Source: Sutcliffiella sp. FSL R7-0096
GTDB taxonomy: Bacteria > Bacillota > Bacilli > Bacillales > Bacillaceae_I
NCBI RefSeq assembly: GCF_038595065.1
Contig: NZ_CP152003.1
Location: 2,770,001 to 2,834,000 of the forward strand
Direction: 5' to 3'
DNA: 64,000 bases
In this document: one piece after another, positions 38,624 to 48,152 of the stretch
How positions within the stretch are numbered: the stretch's first letter is position 1
How the letters are laid out: every line of letters begins with the position of its first letter
The notes under the pieces: model-generated
The model's database searches: none
What the model saw: only the letters and a program-made list of their open reading frames with translations
What the model was told of the DNA's origin: nothing
Translations under genes and position numbers: made by a program

Positions 38624-40155
38624 TTTTCAACTTCCTGCCAAAATATATTTTTCAAAAGACCCTGCCAAGAAAGGGACATATCCTTTCCCTCGGACAAGTT
38701 CCTTTTTTCCCCTTTAAAATAATCCATATCCAAGCCACAAACATCACAACATGGAACAGGAGTAGAAATTAATTCTTCATCAAAATAGCGGAGGATACCC
38801 TTTCTTCTGCACAGAGATGTTGAAGTCCAAAGGTTAAAATCTTCCAATTTGTTTCGTTTCACTGTTGTGCGTTCTTCCATGTGGGCAAGAATGAATGCAA
38901 TGCAATCTTTAATTGTCTTGTATGATAGGCACCCTTGCTTCTTAATGAACTCATTTATTTGGTAGGAAAGGTACCTCCAATGGGATTCCTCCTCGGGGGC
39001 ATTTTCCATCCATTCTCTTACTGAGACTCTGGCCAAATCAGTGAGTTCCCCATATGAAGCAACCAGTTCATGCACTGTGTAAGAAATCCAAGCAGGGTCA
39101 GGAAGTTCATTTTCAATAATGAATTCCGGTAGCGTCGCATCTTCCTTGCTTTTTAATAAAATGGCAATGCTTCTGTTGCCACCCCTTCCTGCACGCCCAA
39201 TTTCCTGCACATATGCCTCAAGTTGTGTTGGTTGATGATAATGGATGACAAAACTTACATTGCTTTTATTGATTCCCATTCCGAAAGCACTTGTACAGCA
39301 GATAATATCTAGCTGATTCATCAGAAACTGCTGCTGGATCAAGACCCGCTGTTCCTGAGTCAAGCCTGCATGATAATAGGCAATACGTGTTATACCGTTA
39401 TCTTGAAGGTATCTACAAATCGCTTCTGTTTTTGTTCTACTTGAAAAATAGACAATTCCAGGGGACCTGAGAGATTGTAGCAGTTCCAACAGCCTTTCTT
39501 TCTTTTCTTGGTTGTTGGGAAGGTACTCTACCTTCATCGCGATGTTTGGCCTGTCCACTGAATTGATATGAAGGGAAGGGGAAGTCATATTTAAAAACGT
39601 ATGAATATCCTTGATAACGTTTCTAGTGGCTGTTGCGGTAAGTGCCAAACTCGGCGGCCCTCCCAGTGATTCCTTTACCTTCCCCAATTTCAGATAATCC
39701 GTGCGGAAGTCGTGTCCCCATTGCGAAACACAATGGGCTTCATCGACTACAAACAGACCGATTTGGATAGATTGCAGCTTTTTGATCCATCTTTCCACTT
39801 GGAGCATTTCAGGCGATATAAAAATGAATTTGTACCTATGCAGGTCGAGGGACAACAGCCGTTCTCTCTCTGAGAATGACAAAAAGGAATTAAGCGCAAC
39901 CACACTTTTCTCCCCACTGGCCCTCAGTTGTTGCACTTGGTCTTCCATTAAGGATAATAAGGGAGAAACTATCAGGACCGCCCCTTCTAATACATATCCC
40001 GGAAGCTGATAACAAAGGGATTTCCCTCCGCCGGTAGGAAGAAGTGCGATGACGTCTTTGTAATCGAGCACATCTTCCATTATTTCTTTTTGGCCATTTT
40101 TGAAGGATGAAAAGCCGGTTTTAGCTTTTAACAGATTTTCTAGACTCATCGCCAT
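38620..40155 (-). CDS. recQ: ATP-dependent DNA helicase RecQ (short form)
   Basis: 511 residues. 3'-5' helicase of recombination and repair. Motif I LLPTGGGKSLCYQLP, DEAH box VVDEAHCVSQWGHDFR, TATAT, motif V/VI GMGINKSNVSFVIHYHQP...YVQEIGRAGRGG, and a zinc module CRRKGILRYFDE...CCDVCG. There is no C-terminal HRDC domain. An ATG two codons in (40149) is an equally good start. It overlaps ypbB by 35 bases and ypbD by 4. Confidence 0.95.
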   Translation of the reverse strand: MAMSLENLLKAKTGFSSFKNGQKEIMEDVLDYKDVIALLPTGGGKSLCYQLPGYVLEGAVLIVSPLLSLMEDQVQQLRASGEKSVVALNSFLSFSERERLLSLDLHRYKFIFISPEMLQVERWIKKLQSIQIGLFVVDEAHCVSQWGHDFRTDYLKLGKVKESLGGPPSLALTATATRNVIKDIHTFLNMTSPSLHINSVDRPNIAMKVEYLPNNQEKKERLLELLQSLRSPGIVYFSSRTKTEAICRYLQDNGITRIAYYHAGLTQEQRVLIQQQFLMNQLDIICCTSAFGMGINKSNVSFVIHYHQPTQLEAYVQEIGRAGRGGNRSIAILLKSKEDATLPEFIIENELPDPAWISYTVHELVASYGELTDLARVSVREWMENAPEEESHWRYLSYQINEFIKKQGCLSYKTIKDCIAFILAHMEERTTVKRNKLEDFNLWTSTSLCRRKGILRYFDEELISTPVPCCDVCGLDMDYFKGEKRNLSEGKDMSLSWQGLLKNIFWQEVEK

Positions 40156-41212
40156 CCCCCATCCTTGTCAGAACCAATCTTATTTGAAAATAGGTTATAT
40201 CCTGATTAGTCAATCTTTCTTTAATCCTTCGAAGTTGATGTGTATGTAACTTTTGAATGACCTTTACAATTTCACTTATTTTCTCCTTTTCAATATAAGG
40301 TTCAATGGAGAATTGTTCTGAATGCAAGGCAATCTCAACAATATGATCCTCAATGGTGCTCACCTTAAGGCGTCTTAATTGGGCTATGTCCAGTAAGCTG
40401 AGACCTTTGTTAAGAAGCTTCAAAGTTTTCTGTGTGGTTTCCGTCAGTTTCGGACGTACCAGTAAATCACGGCATATGGAATAAAGAGTTGGGTAGGTTC
40501 CTTTTGACTCTTCCTTTTCTAGGTTGCTCATGATGTAATGCAGGACGGCTTGGAATTCCACTTCAACCCAAAAAGGATCGGTATGAAGCAGTCTTGCAAT
40601 TTGCTCCGCTGTTCTACCCACTTGTCGGTGTCCTGTTAGCATCAGGGTGAAAACTGTGGCCTGTTTGGTTGTTACCTGTTGCAGGTGTTGATTCGTTTCA
40701 TGATACAAGTCATTCATCAACTGCGCTTTGAGACGCCCTTTTTGTTGAAACAGATGGCTTTTAACCCAACGCTGTACGGAATCCTCATACTGAATCGGCA
40801 GGAAGGAACTTTCCTTCCCAGCTAAGTTGGATAGAGTCTGAACAAGTAAAGAGTACCTCTTCCAAAAGTGTTTGCTTTTTTCCTTATATGAAAAGCCATC
40901 CAAATAGGAGGGGAAAGGATACACTTTACCGTATTCGGATAATTTGTCTTTCCCTGTTTCCGTTATAATATAATGTTCTGTCTGAATCTCTTCAATAAGA
41001 CCTTGTGTTGCCAAAGCTTCCATGTTTTCTAACAGAAAGTTTCGATTCAATTCCGGAAAAAGACCATATAGAAAACCCAATGAAAAGATGTTGGCATCTT
41101 GTATCGTTTGAGAGGATTTCTTCCCTCTAAGCAAATGAAAAATGCCCGAAATGCTCCTCTCTCCGCGTAAAGCATGGAGACAAAACAAGCACAAAAATTC
41201 GAATGATTTCAT
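40121..41212 (-). CDS. ypbB: YpbB, helicase-linked helix-turn-helix protein
   Basis: 363 residues from ATG at 41212 (AAAGGTGTAG upstream; a longer ATG frame starts at 41245). The C-terminal part (TLKLLNKGLSLLDIAQLRRLKVSTIEDHIVEIALH) is the HTH/RQC-like domain found in RecQ-associated proteins. Always found in front of recQ in Bacilli, with a 35-base overlap here, so a role with RecQ is inferred. Confidence 0.88.
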   Translation of the reverse strand: MKSFEFLCLFCLHALRGERSISGIFHLLRGKKSSQTIQDANIFSLGFLYGLFPELNRNFLLENMEALATQGLIEEIQTEHYIITETGKDKLSEYGKVYPFPSYLDGFSYKEKSKHFWKRYSLLVQTLSNLAGKESSFLPIQYEDSVQRWVKSHLFQQKGRLKAQLMNDLYHETNQHLQQVTTKQATVFTLMLTGHRQVGRTAEQIARLLHTDPFWVEVEFQAVLHYIMSNLEKEESKGTYPTLYSICRDLLVRPKLTETTQKTLKLLNKGLSLLDIAQLRRLKVSTIEDHIVEIALHSEQFSIEPYIEKEKISEIVKVIQKLHTHQLRRIKERLTNQDITYFQIRLVLTRMGDGDESRKSVKS

Positions 41213-41355
41213 CAAAGTTCTACACCTTTCTTCCCCTACAGTCATTTTATCAAAATTTTGTAAAATGCGACATGTTTATCACATCTTTTCGTCGGGTAAT
41301 CTAACAATATGTTATCAGAACCCTTATGTGATAAGCATTCTCATTGAGTTTTCTA

Positions 41356-41384
41356 TTGAAAAGTTAAGAAAACATCTTTACAAT
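41356..41384 (+). promoter_or_regulatory. fer promoter (sigma-A type)
   Basis: TTGAAA (41356-41361), 17 bases, TACAAT (41379-41384); about 85 bp before the fer start. Confidence 0.6.
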
Positions 41385-41443
41385 ATAAAGTATGAGGAAT
41401 TCGTTTCCAACTAATAATTGGAAATGTTCGTCCTATCGACTAG

Positions 41444-41716
<273 letters not shown>

Positions 41717-41729
41717 TAAACGAAATGAA

Positions 41730-41759
41730 CCCCGATTCCTAAGAATCGGGGTTTTATTA
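41730..41759. terminator. fer terminator
   Basis: CCCCGATTC / GAATCGGGG (41730-41738 / 41743-41751) with a 4-base loop, then TTTTATTATT. Lies between converging fer and ribU. Confidence 0.92.
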
Positions 41760-41766
41760 TTGTTAA

Positions 41767-42351
41767 CTATACGTTTTTCACTTCTAACTGACGCTCAAGC
41801 CAGACTGCCAACTTCTTATATAACAACAGGAATAAGAACGTGACAATAAGCCCTTTTATAATATTAAAAGGCAAAATACCTTTAACGATACCTTCAATCA
41901 TTTGTGCAGATGATTCAGCAGGGACATTCAAGAAATAGGTGAATGCCGGCAAGAAAATATAATAATTAAGGACGCTCATAAACATTGCCATCGATAAAGT
42001 TCCAACCACTAGACCGAGGCCCAACCCTTTCGTTGTTCGGATCTTATTGAATATGAAGTATGTCGGCAAGATAAAGAGCACTCCAGCAGTAAAATTGGCC
42101 ATCTGTCCGACAGGAACTCCGGTCATGCTGCCTTGGACGATATAATGAAGGATATTTTTGATTGCTTCAACGGTAATACCTGCAACCGGGCCAAAAATAA
42201 TCGCAGCAAGCAATGCAGGGACGTCACTGAAGTCCACAGATAAAAATGGAGGCAACAACGGGAGTGGAAAACTTAACCACATGAGCAGGTAAGAGATACC
42301 ACTTAACATACCCACTGTTACCATTTTTTTGATGCGTTTTGATTGATTCAT
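41767..42351 (-). CDS. ribU: riboflavin ECF transporter S component
   Basis: 194 residues from ATG at 42351 (AAGGAG at 9 bases); the frame is open to 42465 but reads through the riboswitch leader. Six helices; FSDVPALLAAIIFGPVAGITVEAIKN is the conserved RibU loop. Substrate-binding subunit that uses the shared EcfAA'T module. The FMN riboswitch upstream confirms the substrate. B. subtilis name ypaA/fmnP. Confidence 0.96.
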   Translation of the reverse strand: MNQSKRIKKMVTVGMLSGISYLLMWLSFPLPLLPPFLSVDFSDVPALLAAIIFGPVAGITVEAIKNILHYIVQGSMTGVPVGQMANFTAGVLFILPTYFIFNKIRTTKGLGLGLVVGTLSMAMFMSVLNYYIFLPAFTYFLNVPAESSAQMIEGIVKGILPFNIIKGLIVTFLFLLLYKKLAVWLERQLEVKNV

Positions 42352-42533
42352 TTCTTTTCTCTCCTTTTCAAATGGAGATCCACCTCGTACGAAAAGAGAG
42401 ATTTCAAAGCTTTCATTTACTTCAGGATGCCACACCACGTAAAAGAACCGCTTGTCGATTAACAAACGGGAGTGTTGAAGGCATCAGGAAATAAGCGTTG
42501 AAAAACGCTGCATTTTCAACCACTTTGAACCTC

Positions 42534-42660
42534 CATCTTCTCCCATCCAGACTATACTGTCGGCTTTGGAATCACACCAAATCCTGCCACTAAAGGCTCG
42601 CGGGCTTAGAGAGTCAACCTCATCACCGCCGATCGGGAATTTCACCCTGCCCCGAAGATA
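42534..42660 (-). promoter_or_regulatory. FMN riboswitch (RFN element)
   Basis: Minus-strand reads ATCTTCGGGGCAGGGTGAAA, ATTCCCGATCGGCGGTGAT, GCCCGCGAGCC, GGCAGGATTTGGTGTGATTC, CAAAGCCGACAGTATAGTCTGGATGGGAGAAGAT, the conserved core of the FMN aptamer. The two ATCTTC/GAAGAT ends form P1. Downstream, AGCGTT...AACGCT and an overlapping GTTGAAAA...TTTTTCAAC can form mutually exclusive hairpins (42490-42520). A -10 TATAAT-like box lies at about 42684-42690. Confidence 0.95.
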
Positions 42661-42794
42661 GATCATATTATTTAGTTACGAAGTTATTATACTCGTAAAA
42701 TAGGAAAAAGGAAAGAGAAATGAACCTTTATTCATTTTTTATGGGGATTTCGCAACAATAAGCGCTTACATAGGTTCGACCTGTCGCAAAGTTA

Positions 42795-42823
42795 TTGACA
42801 GCCCCCTTTTTAGATGATAAGTT
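42795..42823 (+). promoter_or_regulatory. serA promoter (sigma-A type)
   Basis: TTGACA (42795-42800), 17 bases, TAAGTT (42818-42823), 38 bp before the serA start. Confidence 0.5.
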
Positions 42824-42860
42824 ATCAGAAATTTTATAAAATTTTGGAGGGATATCTTTT

Positions 42861-44435
42861 ATGTACCACGTGCTTGTTGCAGATTCAATTAGTTCAGACG
42901 GACTGACTCCACTACTGGAAGCGGAGAACGTCAAGGTTTATAGGAAAGACCGCGAGGAGGACATTTACAACCGTGAAGACATTCAAGCTCTGCTTGTGCG
43001 CAGTGCAACCCAGGTGGATGAGGATCTGCTTGCCTCGCTTCCTAACCTGCAGGTAGTTGCAAGAGCCGGGGTCGGAGTTGATAATATAGATATTCAGGCT
43101 GCTACAAAACGCGGTGTTGTGGTCGTTAATGCACCTGATGGTAATACCATTTCCACCGCTGAGCATACCTTTGCCATGATTTCATCATTGGTACGTCATA
43201 TTCCTCAAGCCAATATGAATGTGAAAGGTTCACAGTGGAGTCGTAAGAAGTTCATCGGAACGGAGCTTTTCGGAAAGACTCTCGGAATTGTGGGTTTCGG
43301 TCGAATTGGCAGTGAAATAGCCAAACGCGCGAAAGCTTTCCAGATGAAAGTCGTGGTCTACGATCCATTTCTGACAGAAACACGAGCTGAGAAATTAAGT
43401 GTGACCTCCTTGCCTTTGGATGACGTGATGAAGGTAGCTGATATTATTACGGTACATACTCCTCTCACAAAAGATACGAAAGGTCTTTTCAACAGAGAAA
43501 ACATCTCTTCTTTGAAAAAAGGCGTCTATCTAGTGAACTGTGCCCGTGGTGGAATTATTGACGAAGAAGCCCTTTTGTATCACTTAAACACAGGACATGT
43601 TGCTGGCGCAGCTCTTGATGTTTTCGAAGTGGAACCACCCACCAATAGAGACTTGGTAGAGCATGAACATGTAATTGTCACCCCACATTTGGGTGCATCA
43701 ACGAAAGAGGCTCAATATAACGTAGCATACCAGGTTTCCAAAGATGTACTGGACTATCTAAATGGGCAATCCGTCCATACAAGCATCAACCTTCCCACCA
43801 TTCCTAAAGAGATCTACAAGAAGATCCAACCGTTTTATCAGCTTGGAAAAACGGTCGGCTCCATACTTTCTCAAGCTGCGAAAACACCTATTGAGGAAAT
43901 CGTTGCAACCTATGCAGGAAAAATTACAGAATGGGAAACCTCCATCCTTACAAAAAGCGTCATAGCAGGATTCTTACGTAACCGGGTTGATACGACCGTA
44001 AATGAAGTCAATGCAGCAACTATTGCGAAAGAACGTGGCATTAACTACGGTGAAAAGCATACATCTGAGAGCTACGGTTATTCCAATATCATACAGGTAG
44101 AAGTGAAAGGGAAAGATGTCCACCTTATCGTAAGAGCAACATTTATAGACGGATACGGTGCTAGAATCGTCCATATGAACGGTTTTGATATTGACTTTGC
44201 TCCAAGTGGACATTTACTATATGTCCAGCATCAAGACCGCCCTGGTGTCATCGGACAACTTGGTAACATTTTCGGCAAGCACGAGACTAACATTGCAACG
44301 ATGCATGTAGGCCGCATGCTTCAAGGTGGCAAGGCAATCATGATGCTCTCATTTGACCAGCAGTTGGATAAGTCACTTGTAGATGAAATCCTTCTCATAC
44401 CGGATATATCTTCCGCGATAACGTTGGAACTATAA
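42861..44435 (+). CDS. serA: D-3-phosphoglycerate dehydrogenase
   Basis: First step of serine synthesis. 524 residues. RAGVGVDNID, NAD loop LGIVGFGRIGSEIAKRAKAF near 145, NCARGGIIDEEAL (catalytic Arg), HVIVTPHLGASTKEAQ (catalytic His), an intervening ASB domain, and a C-terminal ACT domain (LLYVQHQDRPGVIGQLGNIFGKHETNIATMHVGR) for serine feedback. GGAGGG 9 bases before the ATG. Confidence 0.98.
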   Translation: MYHVLVADSISSDGLTPLLEAENVKVYRKDREEDIYNREDIQALLVRSATQVDEDLLASLPNLQVVARAGVGVDNIDIQAATKRGVVVVNAPDGNTISTAEHTFAMISSLVRHIPQANMNVKGSQWSRKKFIGTELFGKTLGIVGFGRIGSEIAKRAKAFQMKVVVYDPFLTETRAEKLSVTSLPLDDVMKVADIITVHTPLTKDTKGLFNRENISSLKKGVYLVNCARGGIIDEEALLYHLNTGHVAGAALDVFEVEPPTNRDLVEHEHVIVTPHLGASTKEAQYNVAYQVSKDVLDYLNGQSVHTSINLPTIPKEIYKKIQPFYQLGKTVGSILSQAAKTPIEEIVATYAGKITEWETSILTKSVIAGFLRNRVDTTVNEVNAATIAKERGINYGEKHTSESYGYSNIIQVEVKGKDVHLIVRATFIDGYGARIVHMNGFDIDFAPSGHLLYVQHQDRPGVIGQLGNIFGKHETNIATMHVGRMLQGGKAIMMLSFDQQLDKSLVDEILLIPDISSAITLEL

Positions 44436-44455
44436 AACTTAATCGTACTGCAATA

Positions 44456-44498
44456 AAAAAAGCAGGACAGGGAAATTAATCAGTTCCCTCCTGCTTTT
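44456..44498. terminator. shared terminator of serA and hisJ
   Basis: AGCAGGA-CA-GGGAA pairs with TTCCC-TCCTGCT, with A run on the left and TTTTAC on the right; it lies between the converging genes. Confidence 0.85.
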
Positions 44499-44505
44499 AC
44501 TGTTT

Positions 44506-45318
44506 TCAGCCCAATTCCAACTCGACCCGCTCTCCCTTATTAAACGTCATGATTGATCTGTACCCTACTGCTTTTGCAAGTTCAATAGCTTGATCATAAT
44601 CCGCACCTACATGCTCAGGGACATGGGCATCAGATGATAGGACAATAGGCACCTTTTTGTCATGACACATCTTTAATAAACGTTTATCGGGATAAAGTTC
44701 ACCTACAGGCTTTCTTAACCCTGCAGTGCTAATTTCTACACAAGTCTTGGAGTTGGCAAGTGCCGTCGAAGCCCTGTCATACTGTTCCAGAAGAAACTCT
44801 TCATCCTGGGGTACGTACTTAAATATTTTCACTAAATCCAGGTGGCCGATTATATCAAACATATTTGATTGGGCAAGTGTGACCACCTGGTCAAAATACT
44901 TGGTATACACTTCATATGTATCTCGGCGATCCCACTCTTTTCTAAATTCGGCCAAATCGATCCCGAAGTCTTCCACCCAGTGGATGGAACCGATCACATA
45001 GTCAAACGGATAAGTATCAATGAACCTTTTCATCTCCACATGTTTTCCTGGCGTGTAATCCATCTCGATTGACATTTTTACGTTGATATCTTGATTCCAT
45101 GCCTCCTGAAACAGTTGGAAATAATCAGCCATATCATAGTATCGCCGTTCTTCCACCCAAGGGTTACTAAGGATATCTTTTGTCTGATAGAAATGGTAGG
45201 CGTGTTCGGATATGCCAAACTCTTGTATCCCTTTTTGTTGCGCTGATGTTATGAACTCTTTTAAATAGTCAAGTGTGAGCGTCCCTCTTTCCAGATGATT
45301 ATGGTAGTCTGTAAGCAT
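44506..45318 (-). CDS. hisJ: histidinol-phosphatase, PHP type
   Basis: 270 residues. Dephosphorylates histidinol phosphate in histidine synthesis. PHP metal motifs MLTDYHNHLERG, EFGISEHAYHF, MEMDYTP, DYVIGSIHW, DIIGHLDLVK and SSDAHVPEHVG are all present. It stands alone; no other his gene is in the window. Confidence 0.93.
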   Translation of the reverse strand: MLTDYHNHLERGTLTLDYLKEFITSAQQKGIQEFGISEHAYHFYQTKDILSNPWVEERRYYDMADYFQLFQEAWNQDINVKMSIEMDYTPGKHVEMKRFIDTYPFDYVIGSIHWVEDFGIDLAEFRKEWDRRDTYEVYTKYFDQVVTLAQSNMFDIIGHLDLVKIFKYVPQDEEFLLEQYDRASTALANSKTCVEISTAGLRKPVGELYPDKRLLKMCHDKKVPIVLSSDAHVPEHVGADYDQAIELAKAVGYRSIMTFNKGERVELELG

Positions 45319-45495
45319 TTTTGGTTGTCCCCTCTCTTCTTTTTTGCTAATTATACTACTATTCTAAGAGAGTTTGGGGGGGATTTTCAGAATTAACCAA
45401 AATTTAATAAGAAGGATGTCGCGATGATTTTCTTCCCATATGAAATAAGGTGGCGTTAAGTCTTATCTGGCCATTTACCGATAACGCATCTTGAA

Positions 45496-45527
45496 ACAGT
45501 AAAAGCGTGCACAAATGCACGCTTTTT
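45496..45527 (-). terminator. rsiX terminator
   Basis: AAAAGCGTGCA / TGCACGCTTTT with a 4-base loop, starting 2 bp beyond the rsiX stop. Confidence 0.85.
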
Positions 45528-45529
45528 AC

Positions 45530-46807
45530 TTACTCACTATAAGGAATTGGATTAGGTGAAAAAGGTACGCTTACCTCTTCATTGAGTGGGATAGTACCGA
45601 TTGTTCCGGTTTGGGACGATTCGAAAACCACACCCATTAATCCGAATTCTTTTGCTACCATCAGCATCGCCTCAAGCGCAAAGATGGTTTCTTCGTTATC
45701 TTCTAGCACGCTGCTATCAGCTAACTTTATGCGAGCTATCGCTCCATCATCTTTTATCGTCACCCCATCCACTTTTACCGTGTCTGGAATGGATGGTTCA
45801 AGCTTGCTATAGTCATGCTGTTCAGGGGCACTTGTCATAGCCTTAAGAGTATCTCCAATCGTTTTAAATCGCTCATGGCCGGCAACTAAAAGTAGAATGG
45901 AGCCTGTATAGTATTTATAATAGGCACGTTTTTGATTTTGTTCAAAAACAATTGGGCCCTCGTATACTGTATTACCTATTTCAACATTCACTTTATTGCC
46001 ATTATCACTCAACTGAACTTGAGAGTAATGAAGACTGAATGTATCTATTAGTTCTTTTTGGAATAATGGGTCTTGGAAAGAAGAAAGCCCTTTATCCATC
46101 TTTGTAATGTCTACTACAGGAACTCGATTTCCCGAAGCATCAATTTCTTCTGTAACAACTCCAAAATCATTGATGAATGGCTTTTCTAATCCATAATTTT
46201 CAAATGCTAGGTTGCCACGGACTTTGTTTAACGCATCTACATACGTTTGGCCTTCCTCCTTCGATACAATCACTGTCAATGGAGTAGTTGACCCTCCAAA
46301 AGGAATAGTATCCGCATGAGACAAGGTAGCGCCTATCGTCACAGCATATTCATCAGCCTCATTATAAGCTGACACAACAAAGCTTCTTCCATCTGCAGTC
46401 ATCATTTCAACTGCAGCAAAATCACTAGCTTCCGATTCATCCTTTGATAAAGCCTCTTCTTCCTCGCTTATATGTTTGCGGCTAGATTCCATCTCGACTT
46501 CAGAGTCATCGGAGGCTTCATGCGCATCCATCGTAGCCATATCCATGTTTTCTTCTGATCCGCTATTTGCATCAGAGCCGCTCAAACTCATATCAAAGTT
46601 CATGTTATTGACAAACATTGGTCCGATAATTGCTACAATGAATAAGGCTGCCACCAAAGCGACCGCAGGCATTAGTTTCGTTCGGCGAGGTGTACTTGCT
46701 AACTTTGGTTGAATTTCTTTATATATTTGATTCGGGTCCCGATCATCTTTAATTTTAGGCATTTGCCTCAAAAGCTTTTCCAGTTGGTCTTGCTCGTCAT
46801 GACGCAT
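45530..46807 (-). CDS. rsiX: anti-sigma-X factor RsiX
   Basis: 425 residues. Cytoplasmic N-terminus of about 43, one membrane helix (about 44-66), an acidic Asp/Glu/Ser-rich stretch (75-130) and a large extracytoplasmic domain. It follows sigX with an 11-base overlap (AAAGGAGG inside sigX), and the sigX-rsiX pair beside resE is conserved. Longer than B. subtilis RsiX (about 370) because of the acidic insert. Assignment rests on topology and context. Confidence 0.88.
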   Translation of the reverse strand: MRHDEQDQLEKLLRQMPKIKDDRDPNQIYKEIQPKLASTPRRTKLMPAVALVAALFIVAIIGPMFVNNMNFDMSLSGSDANSGSEENMDMATMDAHEASDDSEVEMESSRKHISEEEEALSKDESEASDFAAVEMMTADGRSFVVSAYNEADEYAVTIGATLSHADTIPFGGSTTPLTVIVSKEEGQTYVDALNKVRGNLAFENYGLEKPFINDFGVVTEEIDASGNRVPVVDITKMDKGLSSFQDPLFQKELIDTFSLHYSQVQLSDNGNKVNVEIGNTVYEGPIVFEQNQKRAYYKYYTGSILLLVAGHERFKTIGDTLKAMTSAPEQHDYSKLEPSIPDTVKVDGVTIKDDGAIARIKLADSSVLEDNEETIFALEAMLMVAKEFGLMGVVFESSQTGTIGTIPLNEEVSVPFSPNPIPYSE

Positions 46808-47333
46808 TGCTGTTTCCTCCTTTCTCTTGAAGTTCTTCCATATAAGTCTTTAAGACCTTTAAGGCTCTATGCTGAGTTGTTTTCACCTTACTTTCCGTCC
46901 ATCCCAGTATCTGGGCAGTTTCTTGAATGGATAAGGCTTGTATGTACCGCAGGACAAGGACCAGCCGATGATCGACTTTACATTTATCCAAGCACCGGTA
47001 CATTTGTTGGACTTGTTCATTTTGAAGAGCTATCTCTTCTGGTAGGGGAGCGTGATCTCTGACTTGCTGTTTATTCCAGTCAAATGTTTCAAGTAGTTTG
47101 TTTTTCCATCCTTTATGTTTACGGAAGGAATCGATGGCGACATGTTTAGCTATGGAAAAGAGCCATGTCTTTTCGCTGCTTTTTCCTTCGAAACGGTCAT
47201 AGGAACGCAAAACTTTTATATAAACTTCTTGAACGAGGTCTTCCGCTTGCTCCTTATTGTTCACCATATAATATAGGAATTGATAAACATCCTGGTGATA
47301 TTTTTCATAGAGCTCTTGAAAAACGGTATTCAT
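46797..47333 (-). CDS. sigX: ECF sigma factor SigX
   Basis: 178 residues. Region 2: QAEDLVQEVYIKVLRSYDRFEGKSSEKTWLFSIAKHVAIDSFR; region 4: LVLVLRYIQALSIQETAQILGWTESKVKTTQHRALKVL. Closely follows B. subtilis SigX, which controls D-alanylation and phosphatidylethanolamine genes and so envelope charge. A sigma-X promoter is directly upstream. Confidence 0.95.
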   Translation of the reverse strand: MNTVFQELYEKYHQDVYQFLYYMVNNKEQAEDLVQEVYIKVLRSYDRFEGKSSEKTWLFSIAKHVAIDSFRKHKGWKNKLLETFDWNKQQVRDHAPLPEEIALQNEQVQQMYRCLDKCKVDHRLVLVLRYIQALSIQETAQILGWTESKVKTTQHRALKVLKTYMEELQEKGGNSNAS

Positions 47334-47357
47334 AGTTTCCCTCCGTTCATTTCATTA

Positions 47358-47384
47358 GTCGCATATTATAGTGAAAAAGTTACA
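47358..47384 (-). promoter_or_regulatory. sigma-X autoregulatory promoter
   Basis: Reading left: TGTAAC (47384-47379), 17 bases, CGAC (47361-47358), the exact -35 and -10 core of B. subtilis sigma-X promoters, 25 bp before sigX. Confidence 0.85.
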
Positions 47385-47555
47385 TTACAAATATATTAAA
47401 AAAATTACAATTTGACTAGATGTATTTTGGTATTTTTTTCTTGCAAATTTCTATCTTATTTTAAGTATACTGGATGTCCTTAATGGATTATAGGGATTTT
47501 TGTAGGCATTTGCTCCACATGCTTTATACATATTTCGACCTATTCCTAGTCTAAT

Positions 47556-47590
47556 AGTAAAAGCGTCAACACCCGATGGGTACTGACGCT
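47556..47590 (-). terminator. terminator after the ECF S-component gene
   Basis: AGCGTCA-GT-ACCC / GGGT-GT-TGACGCT with a 3-base loop, then TTTACT; 8 bp beyond the stop. Confidence 0.8.
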
Positions 47591-47598
47591 CCTCGACT

Positions 47599-48150
47599 TC
47601 ATTTCTTATTCGTACTGCTCATCATGTATTCAGGTAAGGTACCTTTTCTTCTCACAATAAATGGCGCTTTTTCGTTAAGCAATCTGGAAAGAATCGGGTA
47701 TAACACGATAAAGAAGACGACATTTCCTATGGCATGATTGATATCGAACGGCAAGCCGGCCAAGTAATAAGGTAAAAAGGGAAAGCCCCCTACGACCATG
47801 TTTTGGATGGAAAATACAAGACCGAAAAATAATCCGCAGAGGCCGGCATATAGAGAAAGTATAAAAACCGGTACCTTTTTAAACCAGATTCCCAATGCTC
47901 CACTTACTAGTCCTATGACCGACCATGCAAAAATCTGTGTAAATGTCCACAACCCCGTACCAAGGACGAGATTTGTGGCAAATGTGGTCCCTACTGCTAG
48001 AATGACTCCTGAGAGGGGGCCCATCCAAAACGCACAGATAATGATGATTGCCGTTACTGGTTGCACATTTGGAACGGAAGCAAACGCAATTCTTCCTACA
48101 ACACAAAGAGCAATCAGCATTCCCAATAATGCTATCTTCTTGGTAGTCAT
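47599..48150 (-). CDS. ECF transporter S component, probable cobalamin uptake
   Basis: 183 residues, about six helices. MTTKKIALLGMLIALCVVGRIAFASVPNVQPVTAIIIICAFWMGPLSGVILAVGTT is the N-terminal S-component pattern that binds the T protein. It lies 2 bases after a transcobalamin-like lipoprotein, and the pair is behind a cobalamin riboswitch, so B12 or a precursor is the likely substrate (families called CblT/CbrT). No own ATPase; it would use the common EcfAA'T. Substrate is inferred. Confidence 0.85.
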   Translation of the reverse strand: MTTKKIALLGMLIALCVVGRIAFASVPNVQPVTAIIIICAFWMGPLSGVILAVGTTFATNLVLGTGLWTFTQIFAWSVIGLVSGALGIWFKKVPVFILSLYAGLCGLFFGLVFSIQNMVVGGFPFLPYYLAGLPFDINHAIGNVVFFIVLYPILSRLLNEKAPFIVRRKGTLPEYMMSSTNKK

Positions 48151-48152
48151 AC

